Positions 38,249 through 45,958 of a stretch of DNA of 64,000 nucleotides are shown here, piece after piece (the first letter of the stretch is position 1; the number at the start of each line of letters is the position of its first letter). This DNA comes from an uncultured Bacteroidales bacterium (GTDB lineage: Bacteria; Bacteroidota; Bacteroidia; Bacteroidales; P3), in contig CAMVMX010000001.1 in NCBI GenBank assembly GCA_947168665.1, forward strand, positions 186,001 through 250,000, given 5' to 3'. Position numbers and translations under genes: made by a program. The notes under the pieces were generated by a model. It worked only from the letters and a program-made list of their open reading frames with translations. It ran no database searches and had not been told where the DNA came from.

Positions 38249-38738
38249 ATTGCCTGCGTAACTTTTTGATAATCCTGTTCACCCGCTGATAGACCGCGTT
38301 GCGCTCTATGCCAAAGGCCTCGGCAATCTCGGCGGCATCATACCCCTGCAAACGCATCTGCATCAAGCGACGTTCGTCGGGGGTAAGGCTTGCCAGCAAG
38401 TGGTCCATCTCCTCGGCATAGTCGAGAGTGCTGTCGGCTACGGTCTCGGACATGGCTTCCGTCAAGCATTCTGTCTCCACCTCACGTTTGCGGTAGAGGT
38501 CGACCAGCACCGACCTCGCCACTCGCCACACCCATGCACGCTGCTGCAAGGGGTTGGCATCGACTCGGAGCTGGTCGAACTTCAGCCATAGGGCTATCCA
38601 CACTTCCTGCACCATGTCCTTGCACAGCTCGGCATTGCCATGCGCAAAGCGCCAGCAGACCCGCCAGACAGTGGTGCGGTGTCGCTCCATCAAGGAGCAG
38701 TAATGGTCGTAGCGTGTTCCTTCCGTTCGATTCATCAT
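38232..38738 (-). CDS. ECF-type RNA polymerase sigma factor
   Basis: 168 residues (or 167 from the second Met). Region 2 is represented by AELCKDMVQEVWIALWLKFD and WVWRVARSVLVDLYRKRE. Region 4 is LTPDERRLMQMRLQGYDAAE and IAEAFGIERNAVYQRVNRII, an HTH that binds the -35. First gene of a five-gene minus-strand operon with overlapping starts and stops, followed by a TonB receptor. No housekeeping-type promoter box is obvious upstream, which would fit autoregulation. Confidence 0.92.
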   Translation of the reverse strand: MMNRTEGTRYDHYCSLMERHRTTVWRVCWRFAHGNAELCKDMVQEVWIALWLKFDQLRVDANPLQQRAWVWRVARSVLVDLYRKREVETECLTEAMSETVADSTLDYAEEMDHLLASLTPDERRLMQMRLQGYDAAEIAEAFGIERNAVYQRVNRIIKKLRRQYGTGL

Positions 38739-38812
38739 AACGTAAGACGTAAAAAGGAGGCTGAATCTTACATCGGTTGAGAAAAAAGTTTATCCGCGTT
38801 TATACTTGAATG

Positions 38813-39088
38813 TTTCGGAGGGGTCGGATTTCAAGAACATCATACAAGGGCAGTGGGGTGACTGGCACCGGCAGAAAGGGACCATTGGGGATTGGGGTGG
38901 TTTTTCTACACCCGCTTCGAGGTAGAATCTCCGTAACACCGTACAAGCTATTTTGTATAGTTGACCTTTATTAAACATCCCAGCGGGGTAAGATTTCCTT
39001 AACATCGTACAAGGATTTTTGTACAGGATAGCTCTATAAATCACCCCGAAGGGGTGAGATTTCCGTAACACCGTACAAGCATTTTGGC
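38813..39088. repeat. 66-bp tandem repeat array
   Basis: The motif GTACAAG occurs at 38941, 39007 and 39073, exactly 66 bp apart, with a diverged copy (ATACAAG) at 38842, 99 bp earlier. Each unit holds an approximate palindrome (CCCCGAAGGGG, CCCAGCGGGG, CTTCGAGG), then AGATTTCCGTAACACCGTACAAG, then a T-rich stretch with a second GTAC. The period equals 22 codons, so a minus-strand frame repeats CTVLRKSYPAGM-like peptides, but that frame lacks signs of being a gene. It fills most of the 614-bp gap 38739-39352; the rest holds the terminator at 39212-39252. Confidence 0.75.
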
Positions 39089-39211
39089 GGGTGGCGCGAC
39101 CGAAGGGAGCGCCACCAAAAAGAGGCGCAGTGCGGAGGCTGAGAGCCAACTGACTGCCAGCGTCCCGGAGGGACGTGACCTCGTGTATATGCCCAGATGC
39201 GAATTACCGTA

Positions 39212-39252
39212 TATATAAAAACTGCCGCCGTGCGGACACAGGCGGCAGTTGT
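39212..39252 (-). terminator. Rho-independent terminator of kdd
   Basis: ACTGCCGCC (39221-39229) and GGCGGCAGT (39241-39249) form a 9-bp GC-rich stem with an 11-nt loop. On the minus strand it is followed by TTTTATATATA. It lies about 100 bp after the kdd stop. Confidence 0.8.
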
Positions 39253-39352
39253 GGTGTTGGCGCATGAAACGCCGATAGGTGGAAGAATCGATGCGCTGAC
39301 AGGTGTTTCCCTCAGCGGGAAGTCCTTTCAGCCCATCAGCCTATCACGCCTG

Positions 39353-40426
39353 TTAGGCATAGAGTTCTTCGAAGATCTTGCGCAGCTCGGGGCTCTCGCG
39401 GAGTTCCTGCAGGGTGAACTCGGCGTGGCCTTTGGTGTAGCCATTGCCCATGATCATGTTCACATCGCTGCCGATACCCTCAGCGCCGAGGCTGGCCTTG
39501 GTGAAGCTGGTGGCCATGCTGAAGAAATAGACAATACCGTCGTCCTTGGTGCAGAGCACAGCGGTCATCTCCTGGTCGGGCACGTTGACGCAGTTGATGG
39601 TCACGTCGGCCATCTTGCCGTTGGTCAGCTTCTCAACCAGTTCGTAAACCTGCACGGGGGTCATGCCGGCGGCTGACTCGACGATGTCGCAGAAGCCGAG
39701 GTCCTTGATACGCTGGGTGCTCTTGGGGCTGTTGGCGATACCGATCACGCAGCCAGTGACACCTACGCGCTTTTTGGCCTCATAGCAGCAGAGCATACCG
39801 CTCTTGCCACCAGCGCCGAGGATGACGACGGTCTGGCCATACTGGCAGAGCTTGGCAGTCTGGGCGGGAGCACCGGCCACATCGAGTGCGGAGAGGGCCA
39901 GTTTCTCGGGCATATCGGTAGGAATCTTGGCATAGATGCCGCTCTCGAAGAGGATGGCCTTGCCCTTGATATCCACCTGGTCTACATCGGGACGGATTTC
40001 GAGAATCTCGTCGATGCGCAGGGGAGTGAGGCTGAGGCTGACGAGGGTGGCGATACGGTCGCCCTCTTTCAGGTCGATCTTGCCCTTCAGGGCGTCGCCG
40101 ATCTTCTCCACCTTGCCCAAGAGCATACCGCCCGAACCAGTGCGACGGTTGCGGTGCTTGCCTTGCAACTCCACGTTGAGGAACATCTCCTTCTTCACCT
40201 CTTCCATGATTTTCTCTTGGCTGGCGCCTTCGCCGGCCTGCTGCTTGGCATAGTTGTGGATGTCGGTGAAGCTGGCGGAGTCGATGTTCAGGGTCTGCAC
40301 GTCGATGAGGATCTCATTGTCGTAAAGAACATCCATGTTATTGTCCAGCTTGTTGGCGGGCTGGGGAAGAACGCCCTTGGGTTCGATGACACGGTGAGTG
40401 CCGTACTTGTTGCCTTTTGGTTGCAT
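39353..40426 (-). CDS. kdd: L-erythro-3,5-diaminohexanoate dehydrogenase
   Basis: 357 residues from MQPKGNKYGTHRVIEPKG; the start at 40426 fits the promoter at 40491-40520, and an in-frame ATG at 40531 is upstream of it. The N-terminal KYGTHRVIEPKGVLPQPA is characteristic of Kdd. A Rossmann domain (VVILGAGGKSGMLCCYEAKK) binds NAD. Kdd oxidatively deaminates 3,5-diaminohexanoate in the lysine fermentation pathway begun by KamA. It lacks the zinc-binding set of alcohol dehydrogenases. It stands alone with its own promoter and terminator, about 6 kb from kamA on the same strand. Confidence 0.9.
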   Translation of the reverse strand: MQPKGNKYGTHRVIEPKGVLPQPANKLDNNMDVLYDNEILIDVQTLNIDSASFTDIHNYAKQQAGEGASQEKIMEEVKKEMFLNVELQGKHRNRRTGSGGMLLGKVEKIGDALKGKIDLKEGDRIATLVSLSLTPLRIDEILEIRPDVDQVDIKGKAILFESGIYAKIPTDMPEKLALSALDVAGAPAQTAKLCQYGQTVVILGAGGKSGMLCCYEAKKRVGVTGCVIGIANSPKSTQRIKDLGFCDIVESAAGMTPVQVYELVEKLTNGKMADVTINCVNVPDQEMTAVLCTKDDGIVYFFSMATSFTKASLGAEGIGSDVNMIMGNGYTKGHAEFTLQELRESPELRKIFEELYA

Positions 40427-40490
40427 AATGTAATATTTATTTTGTTGATTATTAATAACGTACTTCAAAACCTGAAGCCTTTTAAACGTA

Positions 40491-40520
40491 CAAAGATACA
40501 CATTTTTTTCGAATTGGCAA
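40491..40520 (-). promoter_or_regulatory. Promoter of kdd
   Basis: On the minus strand TTG (40520-40518), 19 nt, TATCTTTG (40498-40491), giving a 5' leader of about 60 nt. Confidence 0.8.
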
Positions 40521-40661
40521 GAAAACCGCACCCCATCAAGTCAAAAAATGATGCATCCCACCACTCCACGAAAACGGAATACAGGAGGGGGACAGAGCAT
40601 ATCAAAAAGACTAAAAAAGAGGTCTGCAAAAGAAAAAAAACAATGAATGAAAAAAAAATAG

Positions 40662-40669
40662 TATATTTG
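40662..40669 (+). promoter_or_regulatory. -7 box of the HEPN-MNT pair
   Basis: TATATTTG matches TAnnTTTG and lies just 9 bp before the chosen ATG at 40679, implying a very short leader. The upstream 40 bp are A-rich, with no clear -33. Confidence 0.55.
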
Positions 40670-40678
40670 CAAGTTGAA

Positions 40679-40993
40679 ATGACACAGGACGAAATCATAC
40701 AACGGATTAAAGTGACAGCTCAGCAAGTGCTACCTGCAGGAGCTACACTATGGCTGTATGGCTCACGTGCGCGAGGCGAAGCAAGCTCCGACAGCGACTA
40801 CGACCTACTGATACTTATTGACGGCGACCACGTTACTCCGGCAGCACGCAGCGCCGCCTACGACCTCTGCCTGATGGGATACGAATATGGTGTAGACATC
40901 GCCCCGCACATCTATCCCAAAGAGAAATGGGCCGGGTGGACCTACTCCCCTTTTTACAAGAATGTAGAACAAGACAAAATCGTACTGATATGA
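40679..40993 (+). CDS. MNT-type nucleotidyltransferase antitoxin
   Basis: 104 residues from MTQDEIIQRIKVTAQQVLPA; upstream in-frame starts precede the -7 box. LWLYGSRARGEASSDSDYDL is the minimal nucleotidyltransferase motif (GS-x-DxD). In HEPN-MNT toxin-antitoxin systems this protein neutralises the HEPN toxin, in studied cases by adenylylating it. It shares a 4-bp ATGA overlap with the HEPN gene, the usual order for this type. Confidence 0.85.
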   Translation: MTQDEIIQRIKVTAQQVLPAGATLWLYGSRARGEASSDSDYDLLILIDGDHVTPAARSAAYDLCLMGYEYGVDIAPHIYPKEKWAGWTYSPFYKNVEQDKIVLI

Positions 40994-41394
40994 GTTTAAG
41001 CGATGAAGAACGCAAAATAATAATAGACCTTGAAATAGGGAAAGCCCATCGCCTGTATCAGCAGGCACTGCTGATGCAAGCATCCGAGCAATGGGACGGC
41101 ATGGCCAACCGCCTATACTATGCACTCTTCCACGCCGTAAGCGCATTACTGATACACGACCGACATGTTGTCAACACCCATAAAGGCTCTCACGCAATGC
41201 TGGGGCTACATTACATCAAAACTGGGAAATTGCCCAAATGGTATGGCGAGCTATACCAAGACATGGAACGTATGCGCGAAGAAAGCGACTACAACTGCAC
41301 CTACACCCAAGAGCCCGAAACACTCCAACAAAACATCGAACCAGCAAAAGAAATGATAGAGACTATTGCAAAAATGGTCTCTACTCTCGACTGA
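40990..41394 (+). CDS. HEPN-domain protein, likely toxin of a HEPN-MNT pair
   Basis: 134 residues, all helical. NRLYYALFHAVSALL holds the HEPN motif in the form R-x6-H, with HKGSHAMLGLHYIKTGKL following. HEPN proteins of this type are RNases or their inactive relatives; with the MNT partner directly upstream it forms a toxin-antitoxin module. It lies at the left edge of the AT-rich island and just before the structured RNA. Confidence 0.85.
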   Translation: MSLSDEERKIIIDLEIGKAHRLYQQALLMQASEQWDGMANRLYYALFHAVSALLIHDRHVVNTHKGSHAMLGLHYIKTGKLPKWYGELYQDMERMREESDYNCTYTQEPETLQQNIEPAKEMIETIAKMVSTLD

Positions 41395-41622
41395 CACATG
41401 AAGAGGCTGTCCTCCGAACTGCCTCGGTGAGGAATGAACGTCCCACCGTTTATGCAATGCCGCAAGCACTGCCCCGCCGATTCGAACACGGCAGCTTGTG
41501 AAAAAAAACACCTATCAGCCGTCAACCTGCCGACCTCCTCTCTCCTATTCCGCCCCGACGGGGGGAAACAACCCTTTTGCACCAAATCTGATAAAAAAAC
41601 ACCCCGAATCAAAATTTATTCG

Positions 41623-41630
41623 TATCTTTG
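41623..41630 (+). promoter_or_regulatory. -7 box upstream of the structured RNA
   Basis: TATCTTTG in CGTATCTTTGCATCGG. There is no protein start at normal distance, so it is read as the promoter of the non-coding RNA. A -33 is not clear. The preceding 230 bp (41395-41622) hold nothing I can name. Confidence 0.6.
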
Positions 41631-41636
41631 CATCGG

Positions 41637-41892
41637 TTTTCCGAAAGGTAGGAAAGCTGCGAAGCAAGAAAAGCATTGCAATAAAGTCCCTTCTTATCGA
41701 ATTTCGCCAAAATTCTCACTGGGTGGACGGAGCAATTTTGCTTTCGCTTGATGTGTATGCTATGGGCACTCACGCCTACGGCATATCCTCAGGCGTGAGA
41801 TATGTTCCATTCAACCCGTTACCCAGAAAGGTGTTTGGCGATACCTGATAAGAAGACGGACATGAGCACATAACCTCATGCCTTTTCTTTTT
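41637..41892 (+). ncRNA. Structured non-coding RNA, possibly a 6S-like RNA
   Basis: Long-range complementarity builds a rod. GTCC (41686-41689) pairs with GGAC (41858-41861), CTTCTTATC (41690-41698) with GATAAGAAG (41847-41855), TCGCCAAA (41704-41711) with TTTGGCGA (41834-41841), and CTGGGT (41719-41724) with ACCCAG (41821-41826). CGG (41728-41730) pairs with CCG (41816-41818). Inside lie a hairpin AGCA-ATTT-TGCT (41731-41742), ATGG/CCAT (41762-41765 with 41807-41810), and the 9-bp stem CTCACGCCT/AGGCGTGAG (41769-41777 with 41791-41799). A -7 box lies upstream and a terminator at the end. Size (about 200-250 nt) and rod-with-bubble shape resemble 6S RNA, but I cannot confirm the family. The 5' end is inferred from the -7 box. 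Confidence 0.7.
41861..41892 (+). terminator. Terminator of the structured RNA
   Basis: CATGAG - CACATAAC - CTCATG followed by CCTTTTCTTTTT. It separates the RNA from the methyltransferase-like gene that starts at 41944. Confidence 0.75.
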
Positions 41893-41943
41893 ATGTAGGT
41901 GTATAACGTTCCGTTGGAGGTCCGGGGCAGAAAAACGGAATTG

Positions 41944-42744
41944 ATGGAGACACATGTCACGTTGCCAAAGTGGCTTGACGACTATATCTTCAACGAACTG
42001 GGAGCTAAGTACTGCCGGTCGAACTCGGATATGACTGTCATCGACTGGGACAAGAGCGATATGCTCAACTACCTCGGCACCTACTTTCCCCGCAGCTACG
42101 CCGAAGCATGTTGTATCTTGGGCGATTATCTTGAAGCAGACAATTGTTTGATTCGGGGTAAGGAGGCAATCTCATTGTTTGATTTTGGATGCGGAACGGG
42201 TGGAGAGATTGTCGGCATTGTCTCGCAGCTGAAGAAACATAATGAAAGGCTGAAAGAAGTACATGTACATGCCTTGGACGGAAACCATGACGCGCTCAGA
42301 TTATGTGAGTCAGTGTTGAACACATTTTCGCAGAAGAGTGGCATCGATATTAAAATATCTCCTATTGCTTACACCATTGAAGACTTCTATGATATGTCTG
42401 TTCTTAACAAAGTATTGCAGAATGAATATGATGTAATCATATCATTCAAGGCAATATGTGAGTTTGTCACCAAGGAGCGGTTTGAGAAAGATAATGCCTA
42501 TGGGCATATTATCAAAACGCTACTGCCCAAATTGAAACAGAAGGGGATAATGCTGCTGGTGGATGTGACAAGCTACAATGACGTGACAAAGGAATGGCTT
42601 CCAAAGATGATGGATGCCGGAATAAAAAACAACCCTTGTAGGATTGTGCATAAAAACGAAGGATATAATCAACCCCTATACATAACCCATAGCCACAAAG
42701 CCAGCGATGTGAGCAAAGTGGCATGGAGAATAATAACCCATTAA
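41944..42744 (+). CDS. SAM-dependent methyltransferase-like protein
   Basis: 266 residues from METHVTLPKW; a GTG at 41899 would add 15 residues but falls close to the RNA terminator. SLFDFGCGTGG (residues 78-87) is methyltransferase motif I. EVHVHALDGNHDAL is motif II with an acidic residue, and YDVIISFKAICEF is the motif IV region. The preceding YFPRSYAEACCILGDYL recalls Rsm22-like rRNA methyltransferases. No target-recognition domain or DNA-MTase motif (NPPY or PCQ) is seen, so RNA or a small molecule is more likely than DNA. First gene of an AT-rich three-gene unit; overlaps the helicase start by 22 bp. Confidence 0.75.
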   Translation: METHVTLPKWLDDYIFNELGAKYCRSNSDMTVIDWDKSDMLNYLGTYFPRSYAEACCILGDYLEADNCLIRGKEAISLFDFGCGTGGEIVGIVSQLKKHNERLKEVHVHALDGNHDALRLCESVLNTFSQKSGIDIKISPIAYTIEDFYDMSVLNKVLQNEYDVIISFKAICEFVTKERFEKDNAYGHIIKTLLPKLKQKGIMLLVDVTSYNDVTKEWLPKMMDAGIKNNPCRIVHKNEGYNQPLYITHSHKASDVSKVAWRIITH

Positions 42745-43805
42745 AACAAATTATTATGCCTAAAAAAGACTGGATGGTTAAAGAATCTGACCTTGATGAT
42801 GACCAATTGAATGTAATGCAAGCAATTCTTGACAAATCATGTATCGTTTCAGGATGTGCAGGCAGCGGCAAATCTGTACTCGCATTAATCAAAGCACAAC
42901 GCATTCAAAGAGAAAAAGGGAAAAACTATCAAATTATCGTATACACCAAAGCACTATGTGAATATATGAATTCTGGTAGAGAGGCATTGGGTTTAAGCAA
43001 TAATTTCTATTATCATTGGCAGTGGAAGAATAAGTTAGATATGCCCTCCGCCGACTACACTATTGTAGACGAGATTCAGGACTTTACTGAAGAAGAAATA
43101 TCTGAGTTCATTGATGCAACAAAAAAACATTTCTTTTTCTTTGGAGATACGGCACAATCAATATATAAAGTCTTCAAGGACACTATTCCTGTCGAGGACA
43201 TCTTATATCGTTTTAAACAAGCCAGAACTGCAACAAAGACCTTTCAGTTATTTAGGAACTATAGACTACCATTGCCTGTTGCAAAAATAGCACAATTTAT
43301 AGGAGAAGATCTTCCTCCATTCGTTGACTCTATATATAAAAACAATGAGAAACAATTACCATACATTCTAAAATATGACAATGAGAACGAACAGATAGAT
43401 GCAATAGTCACTATTATAAATAAAAGAAGTTTTGCTGACGTAGGTATTTTTATGCCAAACAATAAATCCGTTGAAGAGCTTGTAGACCGATTTCATGACA
43501 ATGATATCGATGTAGAGTATCGATATAGTAAAGATGGTAGTTCTGTCGATACACTTAATTTCGAGACCGATCTCCCCAAAATAATGACTTATCACAGTGC
43601 TAAAGGGTTGCAATTCGAAACGGTTTTTATCCCACTACTGCCAAGAGTTATTGATGAAGAAAAACGATCTGCATTGTACGTGGCCATGACTCGGACATAC
43701 CACTATCTCTACATGATGTATAGTTCTTACCTACCGGATTTGCTTGAGGACGTACCTGAAGAAGATTACCTTGCAACAACAGAGGATAATATCGACGATT
43801 TATAG
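42723..43805 (+). CDS. Minimal superfamily 1 helicase/ATPase
   Basis: 360 residues from ATG 42723 (alternative ATG at 42756). Helicase motifs in order: Walker A GCAGSGKS (44-51), Walker B IVDEIQD (114-120), motif III FGDTAQSIY (140-148), motif IV region RNYRLP (178-183), motif V TYHSAKGLQFETVFIP (289-304), motif VI YVAMTRTYHYLYM (319-331). It is only half the size of UvrD/Rep, so the 1B and 2B insertions are essentially absent, and there is no nuclease domain. Overlaps the methyltransferase-like gene by 22 bp and precedes the 714-residue protein by 8 bp, so the three are one operon. Confidence 0.88.
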   Translation: MENNNPLKQIIMPKKDWMVKESDLDDDQLNVMQAILDKSCIVSGCAGSGKSVLALIKAQRIQREKGKNYQIIVYTKALCEYMNSGREALGLSNNFYYHWQWKNKLDMPSADYTIVDEIQDFTEEEISEFIDATKKHFFFFGDTAQSIYKVFKDTIPVEDILYRFKQARTATKTFQLFRNYRLPLPVAKIAQFIGEDLPPFVDSIYKNNEKQLPYILKYDNENEQIDAIVTIINKRSFADVGIFMPNNKSVEELVDRFHDNDIDVEYRYSKDGSSVDTLNFETDLPKIMTYHSAKGLQFETVFIPLLPRVIDEEKRSALYVAMTRTYHYLYMMYSSYLPDLLEDVPEEDYLATTEDNIDDL

Positions 43806-43813
43806 TATCAACT

Positions 43814-45958
43814 ATGGAACACATATTTTACATACCTTCATCGACACTCAATTTCAATGGAGTCGTCACTTCGGAAAGCATATCTCCCGCTTGTTTCTAT
43901 TCTCAGCGGAGCTTTGGGCTTAGAAGATTTGTTGATATATTTAATGGGAAATTCAGCCAACATATCATACTAACCAACAATTTACAAGGCTTTTCTCGAC
44001 CCAAATCTGACATAGAAGATCACCCTATGGTTATCGAGTTGAGACTTGACGAAAGTGAGGTCTTTCCTCTTGGACATGGATTCTATTCCACAGATAAGAC
44101 CATCTATATCTCACCATACAATTGCAGGTTTCTATTCTTCACAGAACAGGACAGATTGGTGACGGAATCTCTTTCCGAACATAGTTTGGACGTGAAACTT
44201 TCCGACTTGTATATTCCAAGAATGGCGGTGGTTCAGCCTTCGGGAGAATATGATTTCTCTAAAATCAAGATAAAAGATTCTGCTGTACCAGTAGATACCA
44301 ATGCTGTAGACGAGAGACTAAACCGACTGAAAGGAATGCTCTATGGCTATTATCTTGGAGCCATGCTTTCGACAAGCAAGGAAGAGGTGGAAAAGTTGAG
44401 AATATTGCAAGAGGTACAGAATGAGTTCTCTGCCATCATTTCAAGTGGAGCAAAATATCTGTCGTCAGAAAAAGAAGGGCGGCTTCGAGATCTTTCAACA
44501 CGATGGCAGCAACTATCCCCGATATATATTGAATTGCAAAAACATGGATTTGACATGAGCGCGCTAACTATACTCTCTCAAATCTTAAAAAAATTCGGAG
44601 GGAGTCTCAGCCTCCCTCATACAGAAAACCTAGGTCTTATCCGTTATACTGAATACCTGTTACAACAACCTGTAGAGGGTGTAAGGAATCCAGCAATGGA
44701 GTGGATTGAGGGTGAGATTGAAAAACAAAGCAATTCCTTATTGCGATACGGGAAGAAAATCAATCCTGAAGACGGAGCAATTATCACTAACGGAGTGGAT
44801 GTTATCAACATTCAGATTCCTGACCATGTTGAGTTGGTAAAGCACTGGTTGAACACGCTACTGCTTGACAGCAAACAAACCGCCCGCGACAGTTATAATC
44901 AACTGGACTTGGCCACTATGATAACGTTGTCTGCTAAAACTTACATGGGGAACAATTGGGATGGGTGCACAGAGCGAGACTTCCTCAACAAACTCCGTAA
45001 ACACATTGCTGGAGAGGCTTTCGATGTGGAGTGGGACAATGGTGCGCTTTGCTCTATGGCGGCGGTAGTCCTGAGAGGAGATGAGTGGGACACTCTGCTT
45101 AGTTTCATGCAACGCAAGGGCATGTATGATTACCGGCTAGCATTTGCCCTGTATGGTGCGTTGACAGGTTACGCCAATATGACTCGCGACTTCGTCGACA
45201 TGCTATTTGAAGACAAGAACTACGGACGTCAAGTCTATAAAGAATTCTACGGACAACTTCTTGATAAAGATCTAGCTCCATCCCCTAACACCACTCCAAC
45301 TCGCATAAAAGCAAAAATACCTGAGGGTAAAGACACTCAAACTATCCCAATGTCTGGAGAGAGCTCTATCATCACGGCACCCATTCAAGAACCTATCAAG
45401 AATAATGAAGTGTATAGGATAGTGGATGCAATCCGAAATCATCCTGATTTCAAAGAAAAGTATGAGAAAAATATTAAGAAAATCGAAGAAGAGGGGTTGA
45501 CAAACTGGGATGACATAGAGAAAATAGATAAATGGAAAATATTCATTGGGAAAGTTCGACCTGACAAACAGATAGCAAAACGCGCCACCAAAAAACAAGA
45601 AGAAACCATCTACACCCAAGGAACATTATTTGCGGAAAATAGGGATAACTTATTTTTCTGTGATGCAGCAGCATGGGATAAAATCAAGGATCTTGTACCA
45701 AAAGAATCCCAATCGAGGTTAAAAGATGATTTAGATTGGTACCAAAGAGAATTGAATAAAGGGATTAGCAGTAAGTACTATTCAAAAGTAAGACGCGACT
45801 CGAATAAAGATACAATAGCCATTTTTGTTAGGTTGAAAGATGGGAAAGGTGGAAAACAAAAAGCAGACTATTTCACTGAGGAACTTAGGGATATAATAAA
45901 GCAAAGGTTGATGTCGTTATATTGCAATAATGATGGAGAAAATAAATATAACGCTTGA
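43814..45958 (+). CDS. 714-residue protein of unknown family
   Basis: I recognise no domain. The N-terminal 140 residues are beta-rich (IFYIPSSTLNFNGVVTSE, FPLGHGFYSTDKTIYISPYN). The middle (170-480) is helical (LYGYYLGAMLSTSKEEVEKL and FGGSLSLPHTENLG). A Pro/Thr-rich linker lies at about 490-535, and the last 180 residues are charged and helical (YRIVDAIRNHPDFKEKYEKN, KYYSKVRRDSNKDTIAIFVR). No membrane helix or signal peptide, so cytoplasmic. AT-rich like the two genes before it. It ends with a 29-bp overlap into the GC-rich DUF1848 gene. Likely the partner or effector of the helicase/methyltransferase; this is inference. Confidence 0.8.
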   Translation: MEHIFYIPSSTLNFNGVVTSESISPACFYSQRSFGLRRFVDIFNGKFSQHIILTNNLQGFSRPKSDIEDHPMVIELRLDESEVFPLGHGFYSTDKTIYISPYNCRFLFFTEQDRLVTESLSEHSLDVKLSDLYIPRMAVVQPSGEYDFSKIKIKDSAVPVDTNAVDERLNRLKGMLYGYYLGAMLSTSKEEVEKLRILQEVQNEFSAIISSGAKYLSSEKEGRLRDLSTRWQQLSPIYIELQKHGFDMSALTILSQILKKFGGSLSLPHTENLGLIRYTEYLLQQPVEGVRNPAMEWIEGEIEKQSNSLLRYGKKINPEDGAIITNGVDVINIQIPDHVELVKHWLNTLLLDSKQTARDSYNQLDLATMITLSAKTYMGNNWDGCTERDFLNKLRKHIAGEAFDVEWDNGALCSMAAVVLRGDEWDTLLSFMQRKGMYDYRLAFALYGALTGYANMTRDFVDMLFEDKNYGRQVYKEFYGQLLDKDLAPSPNTTPTRIKAKIPEGKDTQTIPMSGESSIITAPIQEPIKNNEVYRIVDAIRNHPDFKEKYEKNIKKIEEEGLTNWDDIEKIDKWKIFIGKVRPDKQIAKRATKKQEETIYTQGTLFAENRDNLFFCDAAAWDKIKDLVPKESQSRLKDDLDWYQRELNKGISSKYYSKVRRDSNKDTIAIFVRLKDGKGGKQKADYFTEELRDIIKQRLMSLYCNNDGENKYNA

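Noticed and set aside
38813..39088. CRISPR array
   Set aside because: Units are 66 bp tandem copies without unique spacers between short identical repeats, and no cas genes lie nearby.
38790..39149. A 119-codon minus-strand frame with repeated CTVLRKS-type peptides
   Set aside because: The repetition comes from the 66-bp DNA repeat, whose period happens to be a multiple of three; no good start or signal, so I list it as a repeat instead of a gene.
41434..41848. Two short plus-strand frames over the structured RNA
   Set aside because: They have no motif and overlap the promoter box and the paired stems, which a coding gene would not need.
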